The notes under the pieces: model-generated
The model's database searches: none
Told to the model about the DNA's origin: nothing
Seen by the model: only the letters and a program-made list of their open reading frames with translations
Part shown: piece after piece, positions 1 through 8,844 of the stretch
How the letters are laid out: the number at the start of each line of letters is the position of its first letter
Position numbering within the stretch: the stretch's first letter is position 1
NCBI RefSeq assembly: GCF_000768705.1
Contig: NZ_AVPJ01000001.1
Location: forward strand, 186,001 to 250,000
DNA from: Knoellia sinensis KCTC 19936
GTDB taxonomy: Bacteria > Actinomycetota > Actinomycetes > Actinomycetales > Dermatophilaceae
Length of the DNA: 64,000 bases
Direction: 5' to 3'
Position numbers and translations under genes: made by a program

Positions 1-142
1 AGGCCTCCTTGACGCCACGCTCGATCTCGCTGAGGTAGCCCAAGGAAACAGCGGCGGCGGCGGCCACGTCGCGCAGGGTGCGGCCCTGCTGCTGGCGCCG
101 CTCACGCAGCACCTCGCCCAACTCGTGTCGGAGCAGGATCAT
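1..142 (-). CDS. clgR: ClgR-like XRE-family transcriptional regulator (partial, N-terminal part)
   Basis: The first 47 codons of a helix-turn-helix protein that runs off the left edge. It begins [16 protein letters not shown] and continues into [20 protein letters not shown], the canonical lambda-repressor-like HTH, with the recognition helix near residues 31-42. ClgR regulators of actinobacteria activate clp protease genes, and they usually lie beside cinA and pgsA, as here, which is the main reason for the name. The start at 142 is the first ATG before a long open frame. The 120 bases between this gene and the cinA stop hold no other gene. Another XRE regulator is possible because only the HTH is visible. 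Confidence 0.8.
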   Translation of the reverse strand, partial: MILLRHELGEVLRERRQQQGRTLRDVAAAAAVSLGYLSEIERGVKEA

Positions 143-262
143 GGTCGCGCCTCCCTTCGTCGGTCTTCGGTGGTTCGGGTCTCCACGCTACATCGCGAAG
201 GTCCACTCACGTCGAAGTGTTCCTCGACAGGACCTATTCCCGCTGGTGGTTCGGCGTGGCGC

Positions 263-766
263 TCACGGGGAGCCGGGCGTGTCGCTCGACCCCATCCCGC
301 CGAGCAGTTCCGCTGCCAGATCGAGCACCGCCCGCACCGTCTCGGTCCGGATCGACTCCCGGTCGCCGGTGAGGGTGAGGCGGCGGGTCTCCACGCCTCC
401 GGTCCACGGCCCGGCGGCTGCGACGAAGACGACGCCGGCGGGCACGCCGTCCGAGGGGCCGGGTCCGGCGACCCCGGTCGTCGCCAGACCCACGTCGGCA
501 CCCAGCAGGCGGCAGGCTCCCACGGCCATCTGCGCGGCCACCTCCCCGTCGACCGGGCCGGTGGCGGCGAGCCGGTCGGGGTCGACACCCAGGAGGTCCG
601 CTTTGATCTCTGTCGCATAGGACACGACGCCCCCGCGAACGGTCGACGACGATCCTGCAACGGACGTCAACGCACCGCTGACGAGTCCGCCCGTGAGCGA
701 CTCCGCCGTGGCGACCGTCAGGCCTCGCGCGATGAGCGATGCCACGACCTCCGCAGGATCGGTCAC
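263..766 (-). CDS. cinA: CinA-family protein, nicotinamide-nucleotide amidohydrolase (PncC-type)
   Basis: A 167-residue protein corresponding only to the C-terminal amidohydrolase domain of CinA, so it resembles stand-alone PncC (about 165 residues). That family deamidates nicotinamide mononucleotide to nicotinate mononucleotide in pyridine nucleotide recycling. Visible hallmarks are TAESLTGGL near residues 20-28 and ATTGVAGPGPSDGVPAG in the second half. The start is a GTG sharing four bases (GTGA) with the pgsA stop, so translation is probably coupled. The N-terminal MoCF domain of long CinA proteins is absent, which is usual for the version found between pgsA and clgR in actinobacteria. Confidence 0.88.
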   Translation of the reverse strand: MTDPAEVVASLIARGLTVATAESLTGGLVSGALTSVAGSSSTVRGGVVSYATEIKADLLGVDPDRLAATGPVDGEVAAQMAVGACRLLGADVGLATTGVAGPGPSDGVPAGVVFVAAAGPWTGGVETRRLTLTGDRESIRTETVRAVLDLAAELLGGMGSSDTPGSP

Positions 767-1416
767 GGCTTCGGGTGTTCCTCTCGCGCGGCCCGTGCCG
801 CCCGCTTGGCGTCCGCTCGCGGGCTCGTCTGGCGGAGACGGAAGGCGTCGATCGCGTAGTCGACCCCCGTCACGACGGTGACGACCAGCGCGGCGACGAG
901 AGTCACCCAGGCGATCGCGTCGAGCACGCCGGTGCCCGGCAACGAGAAGCGGGGAATGACGAAGAACCCGAGCGCCAGCGCCTGGAGCAGCGTCTTGAGC
1001 TTGCCCCCGCGCCCGGCAGCCATGATCCCGTGCCGGATGACCCAGAAGCGCATCACGGTGATGCCCCACTCGCGCACGAGGATCACGATCGTGATCCACC
1101 ACGGGATGTCACCCAGCAGCGACAGTCCAACCAGGGCCATCGTCACGAGGGCCTTGTCGGCGATCGGGTCGGCGACCTTGCCGAAGTTCGTGATCAGTCC
1201 GCGGCTGCGGGCGATGTCGCCGTCGATGCGATCGGTGAACATCGCGACCGCGAACACCGCGAACGCCCACCAACGAAAGCCGGCGTCGTCACCGTCGCCC
1301 CACAGGAGGAGCCACCCGAACACGGGAACGAGAAGCAGACGCAGCACCGTGAGGCCGTTGGCGATGTTCCACGCACTGGGCGCCTCGCGGGCCGCCGACG
1401 GCGGCCCCTGCGTCAT
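763..1416 (-). CDS. pgsA: CDP-diacylglycerol--glycerol-3-phosphate 3-phosphatidyltransferase
   Basis: A 217-residue polytopic membrane enzyme of the CDP-alcohol phosphatidyltransferase family, expected to make phosphatidylglycerophosphate for phosphatidylglycerol and cardiolipin synthesis. The family signature is complete: D62, D65-G66, A69-R70, G79, D83 and D87 with the correct spacings. Hydrophobic segments surround it. The ATG overlaps the rimO stop by four bases (ATGA) and the stop overlaps the cinA start, so rimO-pgsA-cinA is one operon. The closely related phosphatidylinositol phosphate synthases share the motif; the placement beside cinA and clgR favours the PgsA assignment. Confidence 0.9.
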   Translation of the reverse strand: MTQGPPSAAREAPSAWNIANGLTVLRLLLVPVFGWLLLWGDGDDAGFRWWAFAVFAVAMFTDRIDGDIARSRGLITNFGKVADPIADKALVTMALVGLSLLGDIPWWITIVILVREWGITVMRFWVIRHGIMAAGRGGKLKTLLQALALGFFVIPRFSLPGTGVLDAIAWVTLVAALVVTVVTGVDYAIDAFRLRQTSPRADAKRAARAAREEHPKP

Positions 1417-2822
1417 ACCGCCTCCGCCACGAGGTCGATGCCTTCGGTCCCCACGACCGTGGCGACGACGACCTCTCCGACGGCGGCCGTGACGCCGCTG
1501 ACACGAGTCGTCCCATCCACGTCAGGACCCTGGTGCTCGGCCCTGCCCACGACGGCCAGGTCGCCGTCGGCCCCGTCCTCGACCTCCTCGATGAGGACGC
1601 TCACGATCTCGCCGACCCGATCCTCCGCCCGTTGGGCAGTCAGTTCTTCGACGAGGTCGGTGATCCGAGCGACCCGTTCGGCGATCGCCTCCGGGGCGAC
1701 CTTGTCGGGCAGGAGCTCACCCTCGGTGCCGTCCTCGTCCGAGTAGCCGAACACGCCCACCACGTCGAGTCGTGCCTCAGTGAGGAAGTGGGCGAGCTCG
1801 TCGACCTCGGCCTCGGTCTCCCCCGGGAAGCCGACGATGACGTTGCTCCGGATCCCAGCGAGCGGCGAGCGGCGTCGGACGTCCTCGATGAGTCCGAGGA
1901 ACGGCTCGGTCCCGCCGAACCGACGCATCCGCCGCAGGAGCGGTGCCGACGCGTGCTGGAAGGACAGGTCGAACCACGGCATGACCTCGGGGATGGCCAC
2001 CATCGTGTCGAGGAGGCCCGGGCGCACTTCCGCCGGCTGGAGGTAGGAGACGCGGACTCGGTCGATGCCGTCGATGTCGGCGAGCTCCGGCAGCAGGGCA
2101 TCCATCAGGGCAAGGTCGCCCAGGTCCTTGCCATAGGACGTCGAGTTCTCGCTGACGAGGAAGAGTTCGCGCACCCCCTGGGTGGCGAGCCAACGCGCCT
2201 CTTCGACGACGTCCGTGGGACGCCGCGAGACGAAGGATCCGCGGAACATGGGGATGGCGCAGAACGCACAGCGCCGGTCGCAGCCGCTCGCGATCTTCAG
2301 AGGTGCCCAAGGGCCAGTGTCGAGGCGGGCGCGCGGCGCCGAGTGGCCGGGGAGCGCGATGTCGGCGGAAGCGTCCTGCCTGGTCGCCGGCGAGAGCGGA
2401 AGCAGTTTGCGGCGATCACTGGGCACGTGGCTCGCGACCGTGCCGCCGTCGAGGATCGTGCGGAGGTGGGACGACATGTCCGCGTAGGAGTCGAAGCCGA
2501 GGACGGCGTCCGCCTCCGGGAGCTCGTCGGCGAGTGACTGGCCGTAGCGCTCGGCGAGGCACCCGACGGCAACGACCTTCTGGGTCCGGCCCGTCTCCTT
2601 GAGGGAGGAAGCCTCAAGGAGGCTGTCGATGGAGTCCTTCTTGGCCTGCTCGACGAAACCGCACGTGTTCACGACCGCGACGTCCGCCTCGGCCGCGTCC
2701 TCGACGAGGGTCCAGCCTCCCGCGGCCAGTCGACCGGCGAGTTCCTCGGAATCCACGTCGTTGCGGGTGCAGCCCAAGGTGACGACGGCCACCGAGCGTG
2801 AGGTCGTCTCGGGTGCAGGCAT
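1413..2822 (-). CDS. rimO: Ribosomal protein S12 methylthiotransferase (radical SAM)
   Basis: A 469-residue radical-SAM methylthiotransferase that adds a methylthio group to an aspartate of ribosomal protein S12. The N-terminal UPF0004 domain carries Cys18, Cys54 and Cys88 for one Fe-S cluster. The radical-SAM cluster is C181-x3-C185-x2-C188. The C-terminus is TRAM-like. The string [15 protein letters not shown] is typical of RimO rather than the tRNA enzyme MiaB. A TANNNT box (TAGAGT on the minus strand, 2829-2834) stands six bases before the ATG and there is no Shine-Dalgarno site, which suggests a leaderless transcript starting the operon rimO-pgsA-cinA. Confidence 0.92.
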   Translation of the reverse strand: MPAPETTSRSVAVVTLGCTRNDVDSEELAGRLAAGGWTLVEDAAEADVAVVNTCGFVEQAKKDSIDSLLEASSLKETGRTQKVVAVGCLAERYGQSLADELPEADAVLGFDSYADMSSHLRTILDGGTVASHVPSDRRKLLPLSPATRQDASADIALPGHSAPRARLDTGPWAPLKIASGCDRRCAFCAIPMFRGSFVSRRPTDVVEEARWLATQGVRELFLVSENSTSYGKDLGDLALMDALLPELADIDGIDRVRVSYLQPAEVRPGLLDTMVAIPEVMPWFDLSFQHASAPLLRRMRRFGGTEPFLGLIEDVRRRSPLAGIRSNVIVGFPGETEAEVDELAHFLTEARLDVVGVFGYSDEDGTEGELLPDKVAPEAIAERVARITDLVEELTAQRAEDRVGEIVSVLIEEVEDGADGDLAVVGRAEHQGPDVDGTTRVSGVTAAVGEVVVATVVGTEGIDLVAEAV

Positions 2823-2907
2823 GCGCCCACTCTAGTTGCGACCGGGCCATGCTCCCCCATCCGCGCCGGTCGGCACCCGACGCCGGGCCGGCAGATACGT
2901 TGGGGTG

Positions 2908-4092
2908 ATGACGTCCACGCCGCAACGCATCTCCGCCCTCCTCGACACCCACCCGGTCTGGGACGGGCACAACGACCTCCCGTGGGCTGCGCGCGAGCAG
3001 GTGGACTACGACCTGGATCGCCTTGATGTCGCGGCGCCCCTGACCACGACGCACACCGACATCCCGCGACTGCGTCGTGGCGGCGTCGGGGCGCAGTTCT
3101 GGTCCGTCTACGTCGACGCGAAATGGGCCGGTGAACGCGCCGTCACCGCGACGCTCGAGCAGGTCGACTTCGTGCGCACCATGACGAGCCGGTATGCCGG
3201 TGAGCTGGCTCTCGCGTTCACCGTGGCCGATGTGCGCGCGGCTCAGGCGGACGGACGCATCGCGTCACTCATGGGTGCCGAGGGCGGACACAGCATCGAC
3301 TCCTCACTCGGGGCTCTCCGCATGCTGCATGAGCTCGGCCTGCGCTACATGACGCTCACCCACAACGACAACGTGCCATGGGCCGACTCCGCCACCGACG
3401 AGCCGGCCCTGGGCGGCCTCTCCCCCTTCGGCCGTGAGGTCGTGCGCGAGATGAACCGCATCGGGATGGCAGTCGACCTCTCGCACGTCTCCGCCGACAC
3501 GATGCGTCACGCGCTCGAGACGACGGAGGCGCCAGTGATGTTCTCGCACTCATCCGCGCGCACCGTCTGCGACCACCCTCGCAACGTGCCCGACGACGTG
3601 CTCGCCCAGTTGCCGGCCAACGGTGGTCTCTGCATGGTGACGTTCGTCCCCAAGTTCGTCTCCCAGGCGGTGCGCGAGTGGGACCTCGAGGCGGCCGATG
3701 CCGCGGCAGCCGAAGGGATCCACTGGGCCGACTACACGGCATACGAGCCGTTCATCGAGCGTCACCGACAGGTGCACCCTCAACCGGAGGCCACGATCGA
3801 CGACGTCGTGGCGCACCTCGAGCACGTCCGCGAGGTGGCCGGCGTGGACCACATCGGTCTGGGTGGCGACTACGACGGAGTGAGCCAGCTCCCGACGGGC
3901 CTGGAGGACGTCTCGACCTATCCGCGCCTGCTCGAGGCACTCGCGGAAGGCGGCTGGTCCGACGCGGACCTCGGCAAGCTCACATGGAGCAATACCCTGC
4001 GCGTCCTGGACGGCGTCGAGGCAGTCAGCCGTGACCTGATCGCCACGCGCCGGCCGAGCACCGCACGGATCGAGGATCTCGACGGCGAGTGA
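2908..4092 (+). CDS. Membrane dipeptidase (peptidase family M19)
   Basis: A 394-residue zinc dipeptidase of the renal dipeptidase family, which hydrolyses a wide range of dipeptides. Seen in the sequence: DGHNDLPW with the HxD zinc ligands at His21 and Asp23; an EGG glutamate near residue 119; VDLSHVS and FSHSSAR supplying further histidines; and [12 protein letters not shown] near the end. The length is normal for the family. No signal peptide is visible, so a cytoplasmic location is likely despite the family name. The ATG at 2908 is preferred because TACGTT lies six bases upstream as a -10-like box, suggesting a leaderless mRNA. The gene ends four bases before the convergent channel gene. 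Confidence 0.88.
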   Translation: MTSTPQRISALLDTHPVWDGHNDLPWAAREQVDYDLDRLDVAAPLTTTHTDIPRLRRGGVGAQFWSVYVDAKWAGERAVTATLEQVDFVRTMTSRYAGELALAFTVADVRAAQADGRIASLMGAEGGHSIDSSLGALRMLHELGLRYMTLTHNDNVPWADSATDEPALGGLSPFGREVVREMNRIGMAVDLSHVSADTMRHALETTEAPVMFSHSSARTVCDHPRNVPDDVLAQLPANGGLCMVTFVPKFVSQAVREWDLEAADAAAAEGIHWADYTAYEPFIERHRQVHPQPEATIDDVVAHLEHVREVAGVDHIGLGGDYDGVSQLPTGLEDVSTYPRLLEALAEGGWSDADLGKLTWSNTLRVLDGVEAVSRDLIATRRPSTARIEDLDGE

Positions 4093-4096
4093 CCGC

Positions 4097-4804
4097 TCAG
4101 CCCCTGTTGCGCATGACCGTGAGCGCGACGAGTCGGGAGATGACCATCGCGACATACATGACGCCAGCGAGTTGCTCGATGATGGCGACGGCCCGAGCCT
4201 GCGGACCCACGGGCAAGACGTCGGAGAGTCCAACACTCGTGAGGTTTGCGCCGGAGAGGTAGAGCAACTCCAGGAACGTCCGCTTGTTCCCCTCGCCGTG
4301 GCCCACGAACGACCCGGGCCACAGTTCCTGGACTGCGAGGAAGAGGTAGGCGAAGGCGAACAGCAGGACGGTGAAGGCCGCGCCCACCGCGAAGAGCTCG
4401 TCCTTGGTCACCCAGGCGTCTTCGAACATGTACGAGACCAAGCCGTAGGCCGTGTAGAAGTAGAAGATCGACAACGCAGCGTGGGCGAGCGCCACGATGA
4501 GGATGTTGTCGTCCGAGATCGTGGACCAGACCTCGAGAACCCCCGCTGGCAGGCCGATGCCGATCGACAGCCGGGTGAGTGCCGGAGTGCTGCGGACCGT
4601 GTAGACGGCGACGATGAGCGCGCACAGGCTGAGGACCGTGAGTGCCACTCGCCCGTACTTGAGGAACTGGAGCCACGGCAGCAGGACGATGACGAGAAGT
4701 TGGACGGCGAGCAGGATTGCCGACGGCTGCTTGCGCAGAACTGCGGCCCACCGCTGACCGCGGGTGGGCGGTTCGCGCAGGTCATCCCAGAGCTTTGTCT
4801 CCAT
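4097..4804 (-). CDS. Ion-channel-like membrane protein (two-TM pore domain)
   Basis: A 235-residue membrane protein with about six hydrophobic segments. The last third has the layout of an Ion_trans_2 pore: a TM helix (AAFTVLLFAFAYLFLAV), a pore loop, then a final TM helix (IIEQLAGVMYVAMVISRLVAL). The filter region reads NLTSVGLSDVLP, where potassium channels have TVGYGD, so the ion specificity cannot be assumed. A GTG at 4813 is a possible alternative start. The ATG at 4804 is preferred because TAGAGT stands seven bases before it, a leaderless arrangement. It is divergent from the MauE gene across about 50 bases. Confidence 0.7.
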   Translation of the reverse strand: METKLWDDLREPPTRGQRWAAVLRKQPSAILLAVQLLVIVLLPWLQFLKYGRVALTVLSLCALIVAVYTVRSTPALTRLSIGIGLPAGVLEVWSTISDDNILIVALAHAALSIFYFYTAYGLVSYMFEDAWVTKDELFAVGAAFTVLLFAFAYLFLAVQELWPGSFVGHGEGNKRTFLELLYLSGANLTSVGLSDVLPVGPQARAVAIIEQLAGVMYVAMVISRLVALTVMRNRG

Positions 4805-4857
4805 GCGCGCCACTCTAAGTCCGACCGGGGATTCGGGACCCGACCTAGGATGACCGC

Positions 4858-5958
4858 ATGCATCACGTCGCCTGGGTCGTTGCCCCCGTGGCCCTCGCCG
4901 CCGTCCTCGCCTTCAGCGGCGCCACGAAAGTGGGCAAGGGGGGTTCGCTGCGCTCGATCATCGCCAACCTGAACCTGCCGGCGTGGCTCCTCCCGGCACC
5001 GCTCGCGCGCTCCATTCCCTACATCGAGTTCGCCCTGGCGCTCGGCCTGCTGACGCCGTGGCAGCCGGTCTTCGGCGCCGCAGCCGTCGGAACCCTCGTC
5101 CTCGTGATCGCCTATTGGCTCCTCATCGCCCGCGGCCTGACGATCTCCCCCCGGCCCGAGTGTGGCTGCTTCGGGGAAGTCGGCGACCAGCGGATCACTG
5201 GGCGCACCCTCGCGCGCAACACCCTCCTCGTCGCCGCCGCAGCTGCTGCCGTCGCGTTGGCCGCGTCCGGTGGCAGCGTGTGGTCGCTCCTTCGAGAGGC
5301 CGGCCGTTCGGACTGGCTGTGGCTGGCTCTGGCCGTGGCGGCTTCGGCCCTGACGGCGCTGGTCGTCGGCCGCGGCCGCTCCCCCGAGACCGTGGCCGTG
5401 GCCGGCCACGCTCCAGTGGCCACACCCGCAGCGGCTGGTGCCGCCCACGAGGACGACGTTGACGAGGACGACTACATCCGCACCTCCACGCCCGACCTGC
5501 TGCTGACCCGTCCGGGAGTCGAGCCGGACTCCGGCCCGATCACGCTCCACGAACTCTCGGCGAAGCGGGCGCAACTGCTCGTCTTCGTCAACTGCTACTG
5601 CGCCTCGACGACGACCGCGGTCGAGAACGTGCGGGAGTGGCAGAGGGCGATGCCCATGATCGACGTGCACCTGGTCTTCTCCGTGCCGATCGTCGGGACC
5701 TTCGTCGACACCGTTCCGCCCGGCACGCTCCTCGATCACGCCGGTGTGACCTGGCGCGGGATGGGGCTGACCAGCCTCTCACCGAGCGCCGTCCTCCTGG
5801 GGGCCGACGGCTACCTCGCGGGCGGTCCGGTGGAGGGGGCCGACGACGTGGCGGCCTTCGTCGAGGAGATCGCCGAGGCCCTGCGGGAGGACCCCGCCAC
5901 CGAGGTCCTCCCCGAAGAGGTCAGGGTGTCGGAGGATCAGCTCACCGGCGACCGGTGA
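4858..5958 (+). CDS. MauE/DoxX-like redox-associated membrane protein with C-terminal thioredoxin-like region
   Basis: A 366-residue protein. Residues 1-135 form four hydrophobic segments with the MauE hallmark PECGCFGEVGDQ (Cys102, Cys104). Residues 150-172 form a further TM helix, followed by an acidic linker (HEDDVDEDD). Residues 220-345 look like a thioredoxin-fold domain. MauE proteins serve disulfide or redox maturation in the envelope. Instead of CxxC, the C-terminal domain shows FVNCYCAST, with Cys246 and Cys248. A TAGGAT box six bases before the ATG suggests leaderless transcription. The stop lies inside the ftsK 3-prime end (17-base convergent overlap). Confidence 0.75.
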   Translation: MHHVAWVVAPVALAAVLAFSGATKVGKGGSLRSIIANLNLPAWLLPAPLARSIPYIEFALALGLLTPWQPVFGAAAVGTLVLVIAYWLLIARGLTISPRPECGCFGEVGDQRITGRTLARNTLLVAAAAAAVALAASGGSVWSLLREAGRSDWLWLALAVAASALTALVVGRGRSPETVAVAGHAPVATPAAAGAAHEDDVDEDDYIRTSTPDLLLTRPGVEPDSGPITLHELSAKRAQLLVFVNCYCASTTTAVENVREWQRAMPMIDVHLVFSVPIVGTFVDTVPPGTLLDHAGVTWRGMGLTSLSPSAVLLGADGYLAGGPVEGADDVAAFVEEIAEALREDPATEVLPEEVRVSEDQLTGDR

Positions 5959-5961
5959 GCT
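5939..5961. terminator. Bidirectional hairpin made from two convergent gene ends
   Basis: AGCTCACCGG, a CGA spacer and the exact complement form a 10-bp perfect stem. It contains the stop codons of both the MauE-type gene (plus) and ftsK (minus), which end in near-mirror peptides (QLTGDR and ELTGRR). No U-tract follows on either side. A shared terminator is the likely role. Confidence 0.6.
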
Positions 5962-8704
5962 CCCAGGCGTCCTCGCTGTCGTCCTCGTCGTCGTCCCACG
6001 GCTCCGCTTGGGGACGTCGCGCCAGGTCGTCCGCGACCGCGTCAGGGCCGTAGCGATCGGTCGGCACCTGCTGCGTCGGGACCGATGACGGCCCTGCGGC
6101 CGGCTCCGGCTGGGCGGGCGCGCCGTCGTCCTCAACGGCCTCGTGATCGACCGCCTCGTTGTCGAAGGCCGTCTCGGCGTCGGGGACGTCCTCGCCACGC
6201 ATGAGCGCCAAGGTCGTCGGCAGGTCGTCGGGCCGGACGAGCACGTCGCGCGCCTTGGATCCCTCGGACGGGCCCACGACGCCCCGTGACTCGAGCAGGT
6301 CCATGAGGCGCCCGGCCTTGGCGAAGCCGACGCGCAGCTTGCGCTGCAGCATCGACGTCGACCCGAACTGAGTGGTCACGACCAGCTCGGTCGCCTGCAA
6401 CAGCAGGTCGAGGTCGTCGCCGATGTCGTCGTCGATCTGCTTCTTGGCGGCCGCGACGGTGACGTCCTCGCGGTAGGTCGGCTTGAGCTGGCCGGTGACG
6501 TGGCCGACAATCTCCTGGATCTCGGACTCGGTGACCCACGCGCCCTGGACGCGCATCGGCTTGCTCGCACCCATGGGCAGGAACAGACCATCGCCCTGCC
6601 CCAGGAGCTTCTCGGCGCCGGGTTGGTCGAGGACGACGCGGCTGTCGGCGAGTGAGGACGTCGCGAACGCCATGCGGCTCGGCACGTTGGCCTTGATGAG
6701 GCCCGTGACGACGTCGACCGACGGGCGCTGCGTCGCGAGAACGAGGTGAATGCCGGCCGCCCGAGCGAGCTGGGTAATGCGGACGATCGACTCCTCGACG
6801 TCACGCGGGGCCACCATCATGAGGTCGGCCAACTCGTCGACGACGACGAGGAGGTAGGGATAGGGCTGGATGACCCGCTCCGAACCGGGCAGCGGCTGGA
6901 CCTTCCCGGACTTCACGGCCTTGTTGAAGTCGTCGACGTGCTTGTAGCCGTAGGCAGCGAGGTCGTCGTAGCGCGCGTCCATCTCGCGCACGACCCACTG
7001 GAGGGCCTCCGCGGCCTTCTTGGGGTTGGTGATGATCGGGGTGATGAGGTGCGGAATGCCCTCGTATGCCGTGAGCTCGACCCTCTTGGGGTCGACGAGA
7101 ACCATGCGGACCTCGTCGGGCGTCGACCGCATCAGGACGGACGTGATCATGGAGTTCACGAAGCTCGACTTGCCCGAGCCGGTGGCACCCGCGACGAGGA
7201 GGTGCGGCATCTTCGCAAGGTTGGCGATGACATAGCCGCCCTCGACGTCCTTGCCGACACCCATGACCATCGGGTGGTGGTTGTCGCGTGCCGCCCGGCT
7301 GCGCAGGACGTCACCGAGGCAGACCATCTCCTTGTCCGGGTTCGGGATCTCGATACCGATCGCGGACTTGCCCGGAATGGGACTGAGGATGCGCACGTCG
7401 GCGGACGCAACGGCATACGCAATGTTCTTGGACAGCGCGGTGACGCGCTCGACCTTGATGCCCGGGCCGAGTTCGACGACATAGCGGGTGACGGTCGGAC
7501 CGCGGGTGAAGCCGGTGACCTGGGCGTCGATCCCGAACTCGTCGAGGACGGTGGTGAGGGCCTCGACGACACGGTCGTTGGCCTCCGAACGCTCCTTGTG
7601 CGGAGCACCCTGCTTGAGGGCGGAGTTGTCGGGAAGGGTGTAGGTGACGTCTCCAGCAAGCGAGAGTTGCTCGACCCGCTGCGGCAACGGTGTGGTCGGC
7701 GGCGCCTCGAGCTTGACCGGCTCGGCTGCCTTCGCGGCCGGAGCGAGCACGCCGGGGGCGGTGGGGCGCTTCTCCCCCGGGCGGGGCCCGCCCTCTTCGA
7801 CCGGTGCGGGAGTCGGTGTGGGTGTGGGTGCGGGGCGACGGCCCTTCTTGGCGCGCCCTGCGTCCTCGTAGTCGACGATCGCGGCCTGCTCGAAGGCCTC
7901 GTCCCCGTCCATCGGGTCGCCCGACAGATCCCGCTTGCGCCGCGGCTTGCGGGCCGTCGGCTCGTCCGCGTCGTCCTCGCCGTATGCCGGGTGGCCCAGG
8001 ATCGCTGCCTTGACATGGTCGAAGCGCTCAGGGATCTCGTGGACCGGCGTGCCCGTGAGCACGAGGAAGCCGAAGAGGCCCAGGAGGATGAGCAGCGGGA
8101 TCGTGCCGTAGATCGACACGGCGGCCTCGAGCGGGCTCGAGGCGAGGAAGCCGATGATGCCGCCGGCAGCGCGCATGCCGTTGGCACCGGCCGGCGGCTC
8201 CGGAATGCCAGCGGAGACGTGGGCGATCCCGCACGCTGCGAAGGCGAGCAGAACAGTGCCGATGGCCATGCGGTTCGTCGCGGGGTGCTCGCGCGGAGTG
8301 CGGCACAGGTGGATCCCGAACAGAAGCAGGACGATCGGGACGGCGTAGGCGAGACGTCCGAAGGTTCCGGCGACGACCGCGTGGGTCACCTCACCCACAG
8401 CACCCGTGAATCCCCACCACTCACGGGCGGCGACGACAACCGAGAGAACGATGAGGAGGAAGCCGGCCCCGTCGCGGCGATGCTCGGGCTCGAGGTCGTG
8501 GCCAGCGTTCGACACCTTGCGGACCGTGCCTCCGGTGACGTGGGCCAGCCCCATCCAGGCGCCGCGAACGGCGGAGATGGGCATGGGGCTGCCGCCCTTC
8601 GCGGGCGCCTTCTTGCGGTTGGTGGGGCGTGCTGGCGCGCGGCGGTTCGCCGGCCGGGACGTGCCCGTGCGTGAGCGCGTGGTGGTGGTCGAGCGAGACG
8701 CCAT
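5942..8704 (-). CDS. ftsK: DNA translocase FtsK
   Basis: A 920-residue septal DNA pump. A basic N-terminus is followed by four or five membrane segments (about residues 55-205), a proline-rich linker (PTPTPTPAPVEEG region), the alpha-beta motor and a C-terminal winged-helix gamma domain (TTQFGSTSMLQRKLRVGFAK). The Walker A box GATGSGKS is near residues 506-513, and the Walker B (LLVVVDELADLMM) and LVLATQRPSVDVVTG segments follow. It segregates chromosome ends through the closing septum and activates XerCD at dif. The ATG at 8704 is chosen over a GTG at 8713 because TAGGGT stands seven bases upstream, implying a leaderless message. Confidence 0.95.
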   Translation of the reverse strand: MASRSTTTTRSRTGTSRPANRRAPARPTNRKKAPAKGGSPMPISAVRGAWMGLAHVTGGTVRKVSNAGHDLEPEHRRDGAGFLLIVLSVVVAAREWWGFTGAVGEVTHAVVAGTFGRLAYAVPIVLLLFGIHLCRTPREHPATNRMAIGTVLLAFAACGIAHVSAGIPEPPAGANGMRAAGGIIGFLASSPLEAAVSIYGTIPLLILLGLFGFLVLTGTPVHEIPERFDHVKAAILGHPAYGEDDADEPTARKPRRKRDLSGDPMDGDEAFEQAAIVDYEDAGRAKKGRRPAPTPTPTPAPVEEGGPRPGEKRPTAPGVLAPAAKAAEPVKLEAPPTTPLPQRVEQLSLAGDVTYTLPDNSALKQGAPHKERSEANDRVVEALTTVLDEFGIDAQVTGFTRGPTVTRYVVELGPGIKVERVTALSKNIAYAVASADVRILSPIPGKSAIGIEIPNPDKEMVCLGDVLRSRAARDNHHPMVMGVGKDVEGGYVIANLAKMPHLLVAGATGSGKSSFVNSMITSVLMRSTPDEVRMVLVDPKRVELTAYEGIPHLITPIITNPKKAAEALQWVVREMDARYDDLAAYGYKHVDDFNKAVKSGKVQPLPGSERVIQPYPYLLVVVDELADLMMVAPRDVEESIVRITQLARAAGIHLVLATQRPSVDVVTGLIKANVPSRMAFATSSLADSRVVLDQPGAEKLLGQGDGLFLPMGASKPMRVQGAWVTESEIQEIVGHVTGQLKPTYREDVTVAAAKKQIDDDIGDDLDLLLQATELVVTTQFGSTSMLQRKLRVGFAKAGRLMDLLESRGVVGPSEGSKARDVLVRPDDLPTTLALMRGEDVPDAETAFDNEAVDHEAVEDDGAPAQPEPAAGPSSVPTQQVPTDRYGPDAVADDLARRPQAEPWDDDEDDSEDAWELTGRR

Positions 8705-8765
8705 GCTCCGCACCCTAGGCCAAAGTCACCCCAGACTCACGCGTCACACGCACAACACGGGGTAC

Positions 8766-8840
8766 CCGACTTATTGCCCCGCACTGCACGGATGTGTGGC
8801 CGAAGGCCCTAACTCCGTGCAGTGCGGGGCAATAAGTCGG
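8766..8840. terminator. Large intergenic hairpin 3-prime of sdhB
   Basis: A perfect 27-bp inverted repeat: the left arm is 8766-8792 (starts CCGACTTATTGCCCC) and the right arm 8814-8840. The 21-base loop carries its own small stem GGCC-GAA-GGCC (8798-8808). It begins four bases after the sdhB stop and no U-tract follows. The position suits transcription termination or mRNA 3-prime protection for the sdh operon. The stem is far longer than terminators need. Confidence 0.65.
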
Positions 8841-8844
8841 GGGG

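Noticed and set aside
143-262. Possible ClgR operator (CGC-N6-GCG) between cinA and clgR
   Set aside because: The half-site spacing is one base off the published ClgR-type pattern as I remember it, and a single imperfect match in G+C-rich DNA is expected by chance.
6746-8674. A 642-codon open frame opposite ftsK
   Set aside because: Shadow of the ftsK frame; no domain, start signal or independent composition.
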